DNA of 64,000 bases, taken from NCBI RefSeq assembly GCF_000526155.1, contig NZ_JAFN01000001.1:206824-270823 (forward strand). The letters are read 5' to 3'. The notes under the pieces were generated by a model. That model had not been told where the DNA came from. It did not search any database and saw nothing but the letters and a program-made list of their open reading frames with translations. Origin of the DNA: Deferrisoma camini S3R1. GTDB taxonomy: Bacteria > Desulfobacterota > Deferrisomatia > Deferrisomatales > Deferrisomataceae. Made by a program: the position numbers and the translations under genes. This document shows positions 7,764-15,779 of the stretch, piece after piece. The first letter of the stretch is position 1, and each line of letters opens with the position of its first letter.

Positions 7764-7782
7764 GGGACGTTGGTCTAAAACG
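7764..7782 (+). repeat. REP-like motif upstream of truncated RAYT copy
   Basis: GGGACGTTGGTCTAAAACG, one base different from the motif at 8164-8182. The homologous upstream segment continues to the ATG of each RAYT copy, so it marks the left end of the 400-bp duplication. Confidence 0.75.
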
Positions 7783-7825
7783 AAAATATATTGCCCTCCG
7801 TGGGCGAGCGCTGTAGGTTGACCCC

Positions 7826-8221
7826 ATGCCAAGGACCGCAAGGCTCGATGTACTCGGTGTCCTCCAGCACGTGATGGCCCGGGGGATCGACGGGTACGCG
7901 ATCTTTCGGGACGAACGGGACCGGGAGGCGTTCTTGGAGCGCTTGGCCGGGGTGGTGGAGAGGGCTCGCGCGGACCTGCTGGCGTGGTGCCTGATGTCCA
8001 ACCACTTCCACCTGCTGGTCCGCCCCCGCGAGGTGCTGCTGGCGCCGATGATGCGACGGCTGATGACGGGGTACGCTGGTCCACGGGACGCTGGTCCAAA
8101 ACGAATATGGGGAATTCGGGACGCTGGTCCTCGGGAATTCGGGACGCTGGTCCTCGGGAATTCGGGACGCTGGTCCAAAACGAATATATCTTGCCATTCG
8201 ATGGCGACCACGGTAGGTTGA
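7826..8221 (+). pseudogene. Truncated REP-associated tyrosine transposase (RAYT), N-terminal duplicate
   Basis: The first ~84 codons (MPRTARLDVLGVLQHVMARG to RRLMTGYA) duplicate the start of the intact RAYT gene exactly 400 bp downstream, with only a few substitutions. The reading frame then runs into the REP-like repeat array at 8072-8182 and ends in unrelated sequence. It keeps the HUH motif (NHFHLLV) but lacks the catalytic tyrosine region and everything C-terminal, so it cannot be an active transposase. It arose by partial tandem duplication of the RAYT 5' part including its upstream REP-like motif. Confidence 0.85.
8072..8182 (+). repeat. REP-like short repeat array between the two RAYT copies
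   Basis: Four copies of GGGACGCTGGTCC begin at 8085, 8118, 8141 and 8164, the last three at a 23-bp period (GGGAATTCGGGACGCTGGTC-type unit), with a partial copy at 8072-8082. The first and last continue into AAAACGAATAT. RAYT enzymes are known to act on such REP palindromes, so this array is the likely substrate of the adjacent enzyme. Confidence 0.8.
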
Positions 8222-8225
8222 CCGC

Positions 8226-9236
8226 ATGCCAAGGACCGCAAGGCTCGATGTACTCGGTGTCCTCCAGCACGTGATGGCCCGGGGGATCGACGGGTACGCG
8301 ATCTTTCAGGACGAACGGGACCGGAAGGCGTTCTTGGAGCGCCTGGCCGGGGTGGTGGAGTGGGCTCGCGCGGACCTGCTGGCGTGGTGTCTGATGTCCA
8401 ACCACTTCCATCTGCTGGTCCGCCCCCGCGAGGTGCTGCTGGCGCCGATGATGCGGCGGCTGATGACGGGGTATGCCGTGTGGCACAACCGCCGGCATGG
8501 CCGGCGTGGCCACGTTTTCCAGAACCGGTACAAGAGCATCGTGGTGGAGGAGGAGCCGTACTTCCTGGAGCTGGTGCGCTACATCCACCTGAACCCGGTG
8601 CGGGCCGGCTTGGTGGCCTCGATGGAAGCCCTGGACGAATACCCTTACACCGGGCACGCGGTGCTCCTGAGGAGCCGGGAGCTCGCGTGCCAGAACGTGG
8701 ACGAAGTGCTCCGGATGTTCGGCCGGCGCATGGGGGAGGCGCGGAAGGGGTACCGGGCGTTCGTGGAAGCCGGATTCAGCCAGGGGAGGCGCGAGGAGCT
8801 TCGGGGCGGTGGGCTGGTTCGGAGTGCCGGGGGGTGGAAGAATCTGCTGCGGAGGAAGAGGGAGGAGCGGGAGCCGGGCGACGAGCGGATCCTCGGGGGC
8901 GGGGAGTTCGTGAGGGAGCTGTTGGAGCGGGCGGGCGCGCCGGTGCGGCGATCGGAGAGGGACGTGCTGCACGTGCTGGAAGAGGTGTGCCGAGAGCATG
9001 GGATCGGGAGGGAGCTGGTGCTGGGGCGGACCCGCCGCCGGGGGGTGGTGCGGGCCCGGGAGGCATTCTTTCTGAGGGCTCACGAGGAGGCGGGGGAGAG
9101 TTTTGCGTCGCTGGGGCGGCTGTGCGGCATGTCCCACACGGCGGTGCGCGCGGCGATCAGGCGGGCCCGGCAGAAGAGGGAAGCAGGGACGCCTCCGCCT
9201 CCAGGGCGATCCGGGGCAGGCGGGAACGCCGAGTGA
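8226..9236 (+). CDS. REP-associated tyrosine transposase (RAYT, TnpA-REP) with DnaA-type HTH tail
   Basis: A 336-residue Y1-type HUH nuclease. The N-terminal domain holds NHFHLLV (HUH motif, about residues 59-65), HVFQNRYKSI, and YFLELVRYIHLNPVRAGL with the conserved tyrosine-bearing helix. The C-terminal ~90 residues (DVLHVLEEVCREHGIGRELV ... LGRLCGMSHTAVRAAIRRAR) look like the DnaA C-terminal helix-turn-helix that many RAYTs carry. RAYTs nick REP hairpins and are thought to spread them as single-copy domesticated transposases. The REP-like array just upstream is its probable target. A nitroreductase-like gene follows after 20 bp. Confidence 0.9.
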   Translation: MPRTARLDVLGVLQHVMARGIDGYAIFQDERDRKAFLERLAGVVEWARADLLAWCLMSNHFHLLVRPREVLLAPMMRRLMTGYAVWHNRRHGRRGHVFQNRYKSIVVEEEPYFLELVRYIHLNPVRAGLVASMEALDEYPYTGHAVLLRSRELACQNVDEVLRMFGRRMGEARKGYRAFVEAGFSQGRREELRGGGLVRSAGGWKNLLRRKREEREPGDERILGGGEFVRELLERAGAPVRRSERDVLHVLEEVCREHGIGRELVLGRTRRRGVVRAREAFFLRAHEEAGESFASLGRLCGMSHTAVRAAIRRARQKREAGTPPPPGRSGAGGNAE

Positions 9237-9256
9237 CGAGTTCAGGAAACCAGAAG

Positions 9257-10273
9257 ATGCCGCCACCCCCGTTTCGTTGGTTAGAGAGAGCCGTATCCGG
9301 AGCCCCTTCGGGATTCAACCGCCAGCCGTGGCGCGTGGCGTGGACCCGCGATGGCCTTCGGGTCACCCGCAGGCCCGATTTGCCCGGGTGCTGGTTTGAC
9401 ACGGGCTTCCGGTACACGTGGATCGACTTTGGCGCATTGGGGGAGTGCTTGCGGCACGCCGGGGCCCGGGCGGGGTGGCGAGTGGGGGGCATGGGGGTCC
9501 GGGCCCGAGCCGACGGGCCGGCCCTGTGGTTGCCGCTGGAGCGTGAGGCCGGCGCGGGCACCCAGGAGGAGCGGCCGGGAGCATCCGTACTCCGGGACCG
9601 CCGGACGCATCGCGAACGGTTCGCACCGGTCGAGGCCCTCCCAATAGCGCTGAAAACGGTTCCGGTCCCCGGAGTGAGAGCCCAGTTGTTGGCTGGAGAT
9701 CGGGGGCGGAACGCACGGGCCGTGTGGTTGGCCCGTTTCGAGGCGCTCTCTCTCCGGTGCGCCGAGGTGCGCCGGGAGCTGCTGGGGGGGCTCGCCGGGG
9801 ACGGGGGGCGGGGAACGGGAATACCCGCGGAGTGCCTTGCCCTGCCAACGGCGGTGGGCCCGGTGTTTCGCTGCCTGCTGCGTCACCCGGCGTGGGATGC
9901 GGTGTGGCGCGTTGCCGCGCCGGTGTATGGGCGCGTCGCCCTGGCGCGCATCCGTTCGGCCTCGGCCCTGGTGTCGTTTGCGCTGGAGGGGCCGGAGACG
10001 CCGGAGGGCCTGGTGGGCTTGGGGGCGGCGTTTACTCGTTATTGGCTTGGCCTCACGGCCGAGGGACTGGCGGCCCAGCCCTATTCTTCTTTCGTGTACC
10101 CGCGGCTTTGCGGCCGGCGCTGCGGGCTGAAACGGTGCTTGGTGGCTCCGGAAAGTTGGCAGGAGCACTTTTCTGCGAAGCCGGAAATCGTTTTTCGGGT
10201 GGGGCGGCCCACCCGACGGGTGCCGCCCCGCCCGCATCGGCCCCTGGAGGACGTGCTGGCGGTGGAGGAGTAG
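9257..10273 (+). CDS. Nitroreductase-like (Acg-type) flavoprotein, putative
   Basis: A 338-residue protein. The N-terminal APSGFNRQPWRV motif and RRTHRERF segment are typical of the nitroreductase-like Acg family, and the end (VFRVGRP, then PRPHRPLEDVL) matches the FMN-binding nitroreductase C-terminal pattern. It would bind FMN and may reduce or sequester the flavin. The substrate is unknown. The ATG at 9257 was chosen because the homologous region starts within a few residues of it; the ribosome site is weak. It follows the RAYT gene by 20 bp but there is no obvious functional link. Confidence 0.7.
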   Translation: MPPPPFRWLERAVSGAPSGFNRQPWRVAWTRDGLRVTRRPDLPGCWFDTGFRYTWIDFGALGECLRHAGARAGWRVGGMGVRARADGPALWLPLEREAGAGTQEERPGASVLRDRRTHRERFAPVEALPIALKTVPVPGVRAQLLAGDRGRNARAVWLARFEALSLRCAEVRRELLGGLAGDGGRGTGIPAECLALPTAVGPVFRCLLRHPAWDAVWRVAAPVYGRVALARIRSASALVSFALEGPETPEGLVGLGAAFTRYWLGLTAEGLAAQPYSSFVYPRLCGRRCGLKRCLVAPESWQEHFSAKPEIVFRVGRPTRRVPPRPHRPLEDVLAVEE

Positions 10274-10282
10274 TGCCGGTGG

Positions 10283-11518
10283 CTACACGTGGCCCAGGGC
10301 GTCCACGATGGGTTTGCGGGCGGCCCGGCGGGCGGGGAGGGCTGCGGACAGAACGGACAGGGCCACGAACACGGCGAAGCCCACGGCGAGCACGGCTGGG
10401 ACCAGATCGACCTCCACCTGCACGAGCTCGGCCACGCCCGGGGGCTTGTAGCGGATGTCGGCGGCGGTCACCAGGACGCGGCCTGCGGCCGTGAGCCCCA
10501 GGCCCGCCACCGCCCCCAGGGTGCCGAGAACCGCGCCCTCGAATGCGAAGAGCCGGATCACGTCCCAGGGCTTGAAGCCGATGGCCCGCAGGGTGCCGAT
10601 CTCCCGGAACCGCTCGTACACCGACATGGACATGGTGTTCACGGTGCCCATGACGACGATCAGGGATGTAATGGAGAACAGGAACAGGAACACCACGTCC
10701 AGGAAGTTCTTTGCCTTGCCGTAGTACTGGCTGATCTGTTCCCACGTGCGCACGTCCACCGGGATGCCGAGGTCCGCGGCAACCCGTTCCACCCGGGCCT
10801 TGACCTCGGGCACGATCGAGACGTCGTCGCAAAGGATGCTCAAGCGGTCGCACCCGTCCGTGTCGTACAGGCTCTGGGCCATGGCCAGGGGCATTTTCAC
10901 GTACTTGTCGTTCATCTCGTCGGAGAACGTGGCGTAGGTGCCGGCCACGGTGGCGTCCACCGCGTTCATCTGGCCGTACTGAGTGGTGGCCATGAGGACC
11001 ACGTTGCTCCCGGGCTGGAGCCGGAGCAGGGTGAGGAGATCCGGTCCCACCAGGATGGCGTCCGGGCGGTCACGCGGGAGGGTCTTCCGGCTCATCCAGC
11101 GGCGGTAGCGGTAGTGGCTCCACAGGTCGGCCTCCTTGGCCGGGTCGATCGCGTCGGATAGGAAGATGGTGGACACGTCGCCGTTCGAAAGGAGGCCGGT
11201 GAGCTCCATTCTTCGGGCCACCCAGGCCACGCCCGGGATCTTTCGGATGGTCTCTGCAAGCCTCGAGCTTTCTTCGCCGGTGAAAAGGTAGTCCTCCGGG
11301 CGGAGGCGTCCTTCCTCCAGAAAACCCTTCTTGTACACCACCAGATGCCCCGGAACCTCCACGAAGATCGCCGCCAGGGCCATCTTTTCGTACGCCTGGT
11401 GCGTGTACCCCTTGAACATCGCAACCGCCATGTACCCGAACGCGATGGCCAGCACGGTGATCAGGCTGCGGCGGCGGTTCTTGAGGACGTTGCGGAAGGC
11501 GATCTTCAGAAGGGTCAT
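10283..11518 (-). CDS. FtsX-like ABC transporter permease (LolCE/MacB type)
   Basis: A 411-residue permease. It has an N-terminal membrane helix (SLITVLAIAFGYMAVAMF, residues ~18-36), a large periplasmic domain (~40-270), then three membrane helices (~285-410) with MSVYERFREIGTLRAIGFK, the FtsX-family coupling segment. Such permeases work with a LolD/MacB-like ATPase in lipoprotein release or macrolide/lipid export. No partner ATPase lies beside it. The upstream side is only 130 bp from an IS21 insertion, so the original operon may have been separated. The specificity is not predictable. Confidence 0.85.
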   Translation of the reverse strand: MTLLKIAFRNVLKNRRRSLITVLAIAFGYMAVAMFKGYTHQAYEKMALAAIFVEVPGHLVVYKKGFLEEGRLRPEDYLFTGEESSRLAETIRKIPGVAWVARRMELTGLLSNGDVSTIFLSDAIDPAKEADLWSHYRYRRWMSRKTLPRDRPDAILVGPDLLTLLRLQPGSNVVLMATTQYGQMNAVDATVAGTYATFSDEMNDKYVKMPLAMAQSLYDTDGCDRLSILCDDVSIVPEVKARVERVAADLGIPVDVRTWEQISQYYGKAKNFLDVVFLFLFSITSLIVVMGTVNTMSMSVYERFREIGTLRAIGFKPWDVIRLFAFEGAVLGTLGAVAGLGLTAAGRVLVTAADIRYKPPGVAELVQVEVDLVPAVLAVGFAVFVALSVLSAALPARRAARKPIVDALGHV

Positions 11519-11617
11519 GGGGCGCGTCTCCCCCTGGTTCGGTCACGGATTTGAAAGGGACACCGCGCATTGTGGCGTACGGGGAATGGATCGGCAATAG
11601 GGCCGTGAATCGTGAGT

Positions 11618-11648
11618 GGGGCGGTGATGGGTGACGGGTGATGGGTGA
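11618..11648. repeat. GGGTGAY heptad repeat, target of the IS21 insertion
   Basis: GTGACGGGTGATGGGTGA-type heptads run up to the left IS end and resume after the right end (14443-14450). The element inserted within this tract. Confidence 0.65.
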
Positions 11649-11798
11649 TGTCACGGATCGCCCTAATGGAGCCACCCATGATCGGCCTAATGGAGCCAGT
11701 TTGGGGGTGCCATGATCGGGCTAATGGAGCCGGGTCATGATCGCCGTAATGGAGCCACTCGGACCGACCTACCTCAGAGGGTCCCGGCGGTGTTGACC

Positions 11799-12581
11799 CT
11801 ACCCCTTTCGACGCGTCGAGGCAACGACCTCCTGGGGGGCGTCGTCCGGCAGGGGTCGGGGTGATCGGTAGCTCTGGCCCTCCAGGACGATCCGGTAGGC
11901 GCCGTGGCGGATCCGGTCGATGGTGGCGGCCCCCAGCAGGCGGTTGGGGAAGGCCTGGCCCCACTCGCCCAAATCGAGGTTGCTGGTGAGGATGGTGGAG
12001 GCGCGCTCGTAGCGTTCGTTCATGAGGTCGTGGAAGTCCTCGTCCTGGGGAGGGCGCAGGGGTTTGAGGCCGAAGTCGTCGATGATGAGCAGATCGACCC
12101 GTGCCAGGGCGGCGAAGCGGCGTTCGTAGGTATCGGTGGCCCGGGCGGCATGGAGCGAGCCCAGGAGCTTGGAGGCGGAGGTAAACAGCACATCGTGGCC
12201 CTGGCGGATGGCGCAGTGGCCGATGGCCTGGGCGAGATGGCTTTTGCCGGTGCCGGTGGGGCCGACGATGAGGACACAGACCTTTTCGTGGAGGAAGCGG
12301 CAGGTGGCGACATCGAGGATGAGGGCCTTGTTGACGCCGGGGTTGAAGGCGAAGTCGAAGTTCTCGATGGTTTTTTCGCCGCGGAAGCCGGCGCGCCGGA
12401 ACCTGAGGGCGAGCTTTTTGTGCTCGCGGCGGGCGATCTCGTCCTGGATGAGCAGGGAGAGGAACTCGGTGTAGGAGAGCTGATGCTCCACGGCCTGACG
12501 GTTTCGGGCCTCGAGGGAGTCGAGGATACCAGAGAGGCGAAGCTGCTTGAGCAAGGGGGCGAGCTGGGGCATGGGGTTCAT
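11799..12581 (-). CDS. istB: IstB, IS21 AAA+ helper ATPase
   Basis: A 260-residue AAA+ ATPase that selects targets and stimulates IstA. The start is taken at the ATG at 12581 (MNPMPQLAPLLKQLRL), preceded by GGAGA; an in-frame upstream extension would overlap istA. Walker A is GPTGTGKS (residues 107-114), Walker B is VDLLIIDDFG (about 162-171), and NERYERASTILTSNLDLGEW is the sensor region. The length is normal for IstB. It follows istA in the same orientation and is probably co-transcribed. Confidence 0.93.
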   Translation of the reverse strand: MNPMPQLAPLLKQLRLSGILDSLEARNRQAVEHQLSYTEFLSLLIQDEIARREHKKLALRFRRAGFRGEKTIENFDFAFNPGVNKALILDVATCRFLHEKVCVLIVGPTGTGKSHLAQAIGHCAIRQGHDVLFTSASKLLGSLHAARATDTYERRFAALARVDLLIIDDFGLKPLRPPQDEDFHDLMNERYERASTILTSNLDLGEWGQAFPNRLLGAATIDRIRHGAYRIVLEGQSYRSPRPLPDDAPQEVVASTRRKG

Positions 12582-12640
12582 GGTCTGGTCTCCGTTGCGT
12601 GAAGGGGTGGAAGGCACAGGCTCGGCAGCGCGGCGGGAAC

Positions 12641-14230
12641 TCAGAGGGTTTCGCCGGGGCCCCGCCGCTGGGGGGCCGGGGGCGGATCCCACAGGAGCAG
12701 TTGGGCGGCATCGCGGCAGAAGCGGCCCTTGCCGGTGTAGGCCTCGGCGAGGGCGGAGGGCTCGGCCGGTTCGGGCTCCTGATCGAGGCCCTTTTGGAGG
12801 ATGGTCTTCACGGTGCGGTAGCGGGGATCATCGAAGCGAAGGGCCCGGCGGCACGCGGCCTCCAGGCGCTCGTGCCCGAAGCGCTGGGCCAGGCGGATCA
12901 CCCCCTGGGCGGCACGGAGGTTGTCGAGGACGCGGTGGGCGAAGAGGCGCTCGACGAGCTCATGGGTGGAGGGCCCGAGGGCTCGGGCCTTCTTGAGGCA
13001 CCACTGGGGGTCTTGCATCTGGTAGGCCACCGCCTCCGGGGGGAGGTGGTCTTGGACGGTGGAGCGCTCGCCGGGGCGAGCCAGGCGGGGGTGGGAGGCG
13101 ACGAGCTCGTGGTCGAGGTAGAGCTCCACGGTCGAGGGGGTGGCGCGCAGCCACAGATGCTGGCGCACGAGGCGAAAGGGGGCGGAGTAGTAGGCCTTCT
13201 CGAAGGTGACGTGGCAGTTGCCGTGGAGCTTCACGCGGGTCCACACGCCGAGGATGGGGGGCACGTCGGGCAGGGGCCTGAGCACGTGGCGCTCCACCTC
13301 GACGAACCGGGTGAGGGGTCGCTCGTGGGTGGTGCCGTGAAGGCGGTTGCCGGCGGTGGAGCGGATCCACTCGTGGAGCTGGCGGTTGGCGTCGACCCGG
13401 TCTCGGAACTCGCGAAGGGGCAGAAACGAGCGCTTGATGTACTTCACCCCGGACTCCACCCGGCCCTTCTTCTTGGGGTCCCGGACGGGACAAGGGGCGA
13501 TGCGGAACCCGTAGCCCTCGGCCAGCTCGGCATAGGAGCGCTGGACCTCGGGATCGTGGTAGCAGGCGCGGACAATGGCGCACTTGGCGTTGTCGATGAT
13601 GATCCGGGCAGGAACGCCGCCAAACCACTCGAAGGCCCGGCGGTGGCAGGCGATCCATGTGGAGACCTTCTGGTCGGGGACGATCTCGGCGTACTGATGG
13701 CGGCTCCAGGCAAGCGTCATCACGAAGACCCAGGTGAGTTGGGGCTCGCCGGTGAGGGGATGGGGGATCGTGGGGCCCTTGCCGAAGTCGACCTGGGCGG
13801 CCTCGCCGGGGGCGAACTCCAGCATGACGGTGGCCTGGGGGTTGGCCTTCCGGATGCCTTGGAGGAATCGCCGTACCGAAGAGTAGTGGCCGGTGTAGCC
13901 GTGCTTTCGGCACAGGGCCTCGTGGATGGTGGTGCCCTGGATGCCGAGCTCGACCCAGCGGGTGATCTCGTCGCGGTAGCGCTCGAGGGAGGAACCGGCC
14001 CGCGGGGTGGCCCGTGCAGGGGAGGAGCCGAGGGCCTGGGCGATGGCGGCCTCGTCGGGCACGGGGGAGTCGGGGTCGAGCCAGCCGTTGTGGGCGGCGA
14101 GCTCACGGAAGGCAGAGGCCTTGCGGCGGCCCATGAGGCCGGCTTTGGCGATCTGGCGGTTGGAGTCTCCAAGCCGCATGCGAACGAGGACGTGTCGGTA
14201 CTGGTGCATCTCGAACCTCCGGTTGGCCAT
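12641..14230 (-). CDS. istA: IstA, IS21 DDE transposase
   Basis: A 529-residue transposase with an N-terminal helix-turn-helix (RHVLVRMRLGDSNRQIAKAG, about residues 11-30) and an RNase H-like DDE core: D in AAQVDFGKGP, D in RIIIDNAKCA, and E in KKGRVESGVKY. A C-terminal beta-barrel/tail follows (FEKAYYSAPFRLV, residues ~370-380). The ATG at 14230 is preceded by GGAGAT. The full length argues that the copy is functional. It lies between the terminal repeat arrays of the element. Confidence 0.93.
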   Translation of the reverse strand: MANRRFEMHQYRHVLVRMRLGDSNRQIAKAGLMGRRKASAFRELAAHNGWLDPDSPVPDEAAIAQALGSSPARATPRAGSSLERYRDEITRWVELGIQGTTIHEALCRKHGYTGHYSSVRRFLQGIRKANPQATVMLEFAPGEAAQVDFGKGPTIPHPLTGEPQLTWVFVMTLAWSRHQYAEIVPDQKVSTWIACHRRAFEWFGGVPARIIIDNAKCAIVRACYHDPEVQRSYAELAEGYGFRIAPCPVRDPKKKGRVESGVKYIKRSFLPLREFRDRVDANRQLHEWIRSTAGNRLHGTTHERPLTRFVEVERHVLRPLPDVPPILGVWTRVKLHGNCHVTFEKAYYSAPFRLVRQHLWLRATPSTVELYLDHELVASHPRLARPGERSTVQDHLPPEAVAYQMQDPQWCLKKARALGPSTHELVERLFAHRVLDNLRAAQGVIRLAQRFGHERLEAACRRALRFDDPRYRTVKTILQKGLDQEPEPAEPSALAEAYTGKGRFCRDAAQLLLWDPPPAPQRRGPGETL

Positions 14231-14442
14231 GGGGATCTCCTCTCGGCTCCTGGGAAAGGGGAGCGGGGAGGATACCCCGGTGGATGGAAGTCCGAGACCC
14301 TCGGGCAGGCAGATCAGGTGGCTCGATTACCCCGATCCTGGGGTGGCTCCATTAGGTGATCATCGGGTGGCCCCATTAGGCGATCATGAGGTGGCTCCAT
14401 TACGGCGATCCTCGAATGGCTCCATATTGGCGATCAGCAACA

Positions 14443-14643
14443 GGTGATGGGGGCGTAGGACCGTGGGGACGTTAGGACGGGAGGACGTGCGGGGAGTGGC
14501 TCACCGAACGACCTGCGACCCAAAATGCCGTGAATCGTGATTTGTGAATGGTTCGCGCGCTTCGCGTGCCGTTGGGATGTTGGAACGGGGTACGAACGAC
14601 GAACGACCTGCGACCGGCGGCAGTTTGGGGGGCGTGGCGTGAA
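14443..14643. repeat. Intergenic heptad repeats and 110-bp direct repeat, copy 1
   Basis: After the IS right end come GGACGTTA-type tracts, GTGAATC heptads and, from about 14534 to 14643, a segment (GCGCTTCGCG ... GTTGGGATGTTGGAACG ... CGACCGGCGGCAGTTT) that recurs at about 15085-15230 on the far side of the small coiled-coil gene. No gene is seen. Confidence 0.65.
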
Positions 14644-14925
14644 TCAGGTCTCTTGGACCCGGTACACTCTGTGATGGGCCTCGGTGTCGGCCCGGTGGGC
14701 GGCGAGGTCGGCGGCCAGGGCGTCGATCTTGGCCTCGAGGCGGGCCTCGGCCTCGTTCACCCGGCGGGTCAGGGCCTCGAACTTGAGGTCCACGAGGTCA
14801 AACCGCCGGTTCACATCCTCCGCCAACGCGTCCATCTTCCGGTCGAGCGCGGCGTGCCCCTCGATGACGAGGTCGAACTTGCTTCGGATGTCTTCGAGCA
14901 GGATCTCCAAATGGTCCTTTTCCAT
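14644..14925 (-). CDS. Small coiled-coil protein, function unknown
   Basis: A 93-residue acidic, helical protein starting MEKDHLEILLEDIRSKFDLV at the ATG at 14925, which has GGAGGGG just upstream. Residues ~20-85 are predicted to form a coiled coil (HAALDRKMDALAEDVNRRFD, then FEALTRRVNEAEARLEAKI). There is no membrane segment or known domain. Similar short proteins accompany repeat-rich accessory regions in many genomes, but no role can be assigned. The gene is flanked by a pair of ~110-bp direct repeats (about 14534-14643 and 15085-15230), so the whole unit may have moved or duplicated together. Confidence 0.65.
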   Translation of the reverse strand: MEKDHLEILLEDIRSKFDLVIEGHAALDRKMDALAEDVNRRFDLVDLKFEALTRRVNEAEARLEAKIDALAADLAAHRADTEAHHRVYRVQET

Positions 14926-15354
14926 GATGGCCCCTCCGGGAGGAGTGGTGTGCGGGCGGAGCCGCGGGGAGGGAGCAGGGCCTGCCAAGCCTTCCGGAAC
15001 CGTTCCGCCGCGTCAACCCCCCCGCCGGGAGAAATCACGTCACGCTCACAACGGCTGAGGGCCGTGAATGGTGAAGTCGGGAATCGTGAATGGTTTTGGC
15101 GCTTCGCGCGCGGTTGGGACGTTGGAACGGTGTACGACCAACGACGAACGACCCGCGACCAACGGTAGTTCACACGACGAACGACCCGCGACCGGCGGCA
15201 GTTTTGGCGGGCGTTGCGTGAGCCCCGAATTTCACGCCAAGGTCTGTGGAACGTCAACTTCAGCTCACGCCAAGCTCGCAACGAGCGCAACGGGTTTTGG
15301 GGTTGGGGGTTCGCATGGCGTCCGTGGCGGCGTTGCGTGAGCCCGAAGTTTACG
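14926..15354. repeat. Intergenic repeats: 110-bp direct repeat copy 2 and 117-bp-family unit
   Basis: This 429-bp gap holds no supported gene. About 15085-15230 repeats the segment at 14534-14643. The stretch 15210-15350 is a single diverged unit of the 117-bp family (GTTGCGTGAGCCC, TTCACGCCAAGG, AACGTCAACTTC). Confidence 0.7.
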
Positions 15355-15741
15355 CTACTCCTCCAAGTTGTTGACCACCCGAGTGATCCCGTCTTTTAGC
15401 AGCGCTTCTCCGAAGTTGATCAGAAGACCGAGCCGACAACCGCTCAGCTTCAGGTGGGTCAGAAGCTGCTTCTTGTGGACGGGTTGGACGGTTTCGACCG
15501 ACTTCAGTTCCACGATGACTCGGTCCTCCACGATCAAATCCGCACGAAACCCTTGGTCGAAGGTCAGCCCGTCGTACTCGATCGGGACGGGTACCTGCCG
15601 GGCGACTCGAAGCTCCCGCTTTTGGAGTTCGTGCGCCAGAGCCAGCTCGTACACGGATTCTAGCAACCCGGGCCCGAGCGCTCGGTGGACCCGGAAGGCA
15701 CTGTCCAAGATGACCTTTGCAATCTCATTTTCCACCGGCAT
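15355..15741 (-). CDS. GxxExxY family protein
   Basis: A 128-residue protein of the GxxExxY family, named for the conserved GPGLLESVYELAL segment (about residues 20-32). It also has the FRADLIVEDRVIVELKSVE core, which resembles the PD-(D/E)XK nuclease fold (D...E-x-K), and the closing LLINFGEALLKDGI. The start is the ATG at 15741 (MPVENEIAKVILDSAFRVH). A nuclease activity is suspected from the fold but not established for the family. These genes are common in repeat-rich accessory DNA, as here: a 117-bp tandem array begins 40 bp upstream of the start. Confidence 0.88.
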   Translation of the reverse strand: MPVENEIAKVILDSAFRVHRALGPGLLESVYELALAHELQKRELRVARQVPVPIEYDGLTFDQGFRADLIVEDRVIVELKSVETVQPVHKKQLLTHLKLSGCRLGLLINFGEALLKDGITRVVNNLEE

Positions 15742-15779
15742 TTGACGCCCCCTCTGGCAAAGGACGAACCGGCCGGATC

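Larger units (their letters stand above)
11649..14442. mobile_element. IS21-family insertion sequence, complete, with 5-bp target duplication
   Basis: A 2794-bp element carrying istA and istB on the minus strand. The ends are TGTCACGGATCGCC... at 11649 and, reverse complemented, TGTTGCTGATCGCC... at 14442, both followed by AATGGAGCC or TATGGAGCC; they begin TG and end CA. Four copies of a GATCGNCNTAATGGAGCC motif at the left (to about 11754) and four or five in inverse orientation at the right (about 14318-14436) are the multiple terminal transposase-binding repeats typical of IS21. GGTGA precedes the left end (11644-11648) and follows the right end (14443-14447), a 5-bp target-site duplication. 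Both genes look intact, so it may be active. Confidence 0.92.

Noticed and set aside
8072-8182. CRISPR array
   Set aside because: The 23-bp period repeats have 10-bp or shorter intervals that are themselves repeated, with no unique spacers and no cas genes.
7104-9266. 720-codon minus-strand open frame across the RAYT locus
   Set aside because: It runs antisense to two clear RAYT reading frames and through the REP array, with Pro/Arg-rich low-complexity translation typical of GC-rich shadows.
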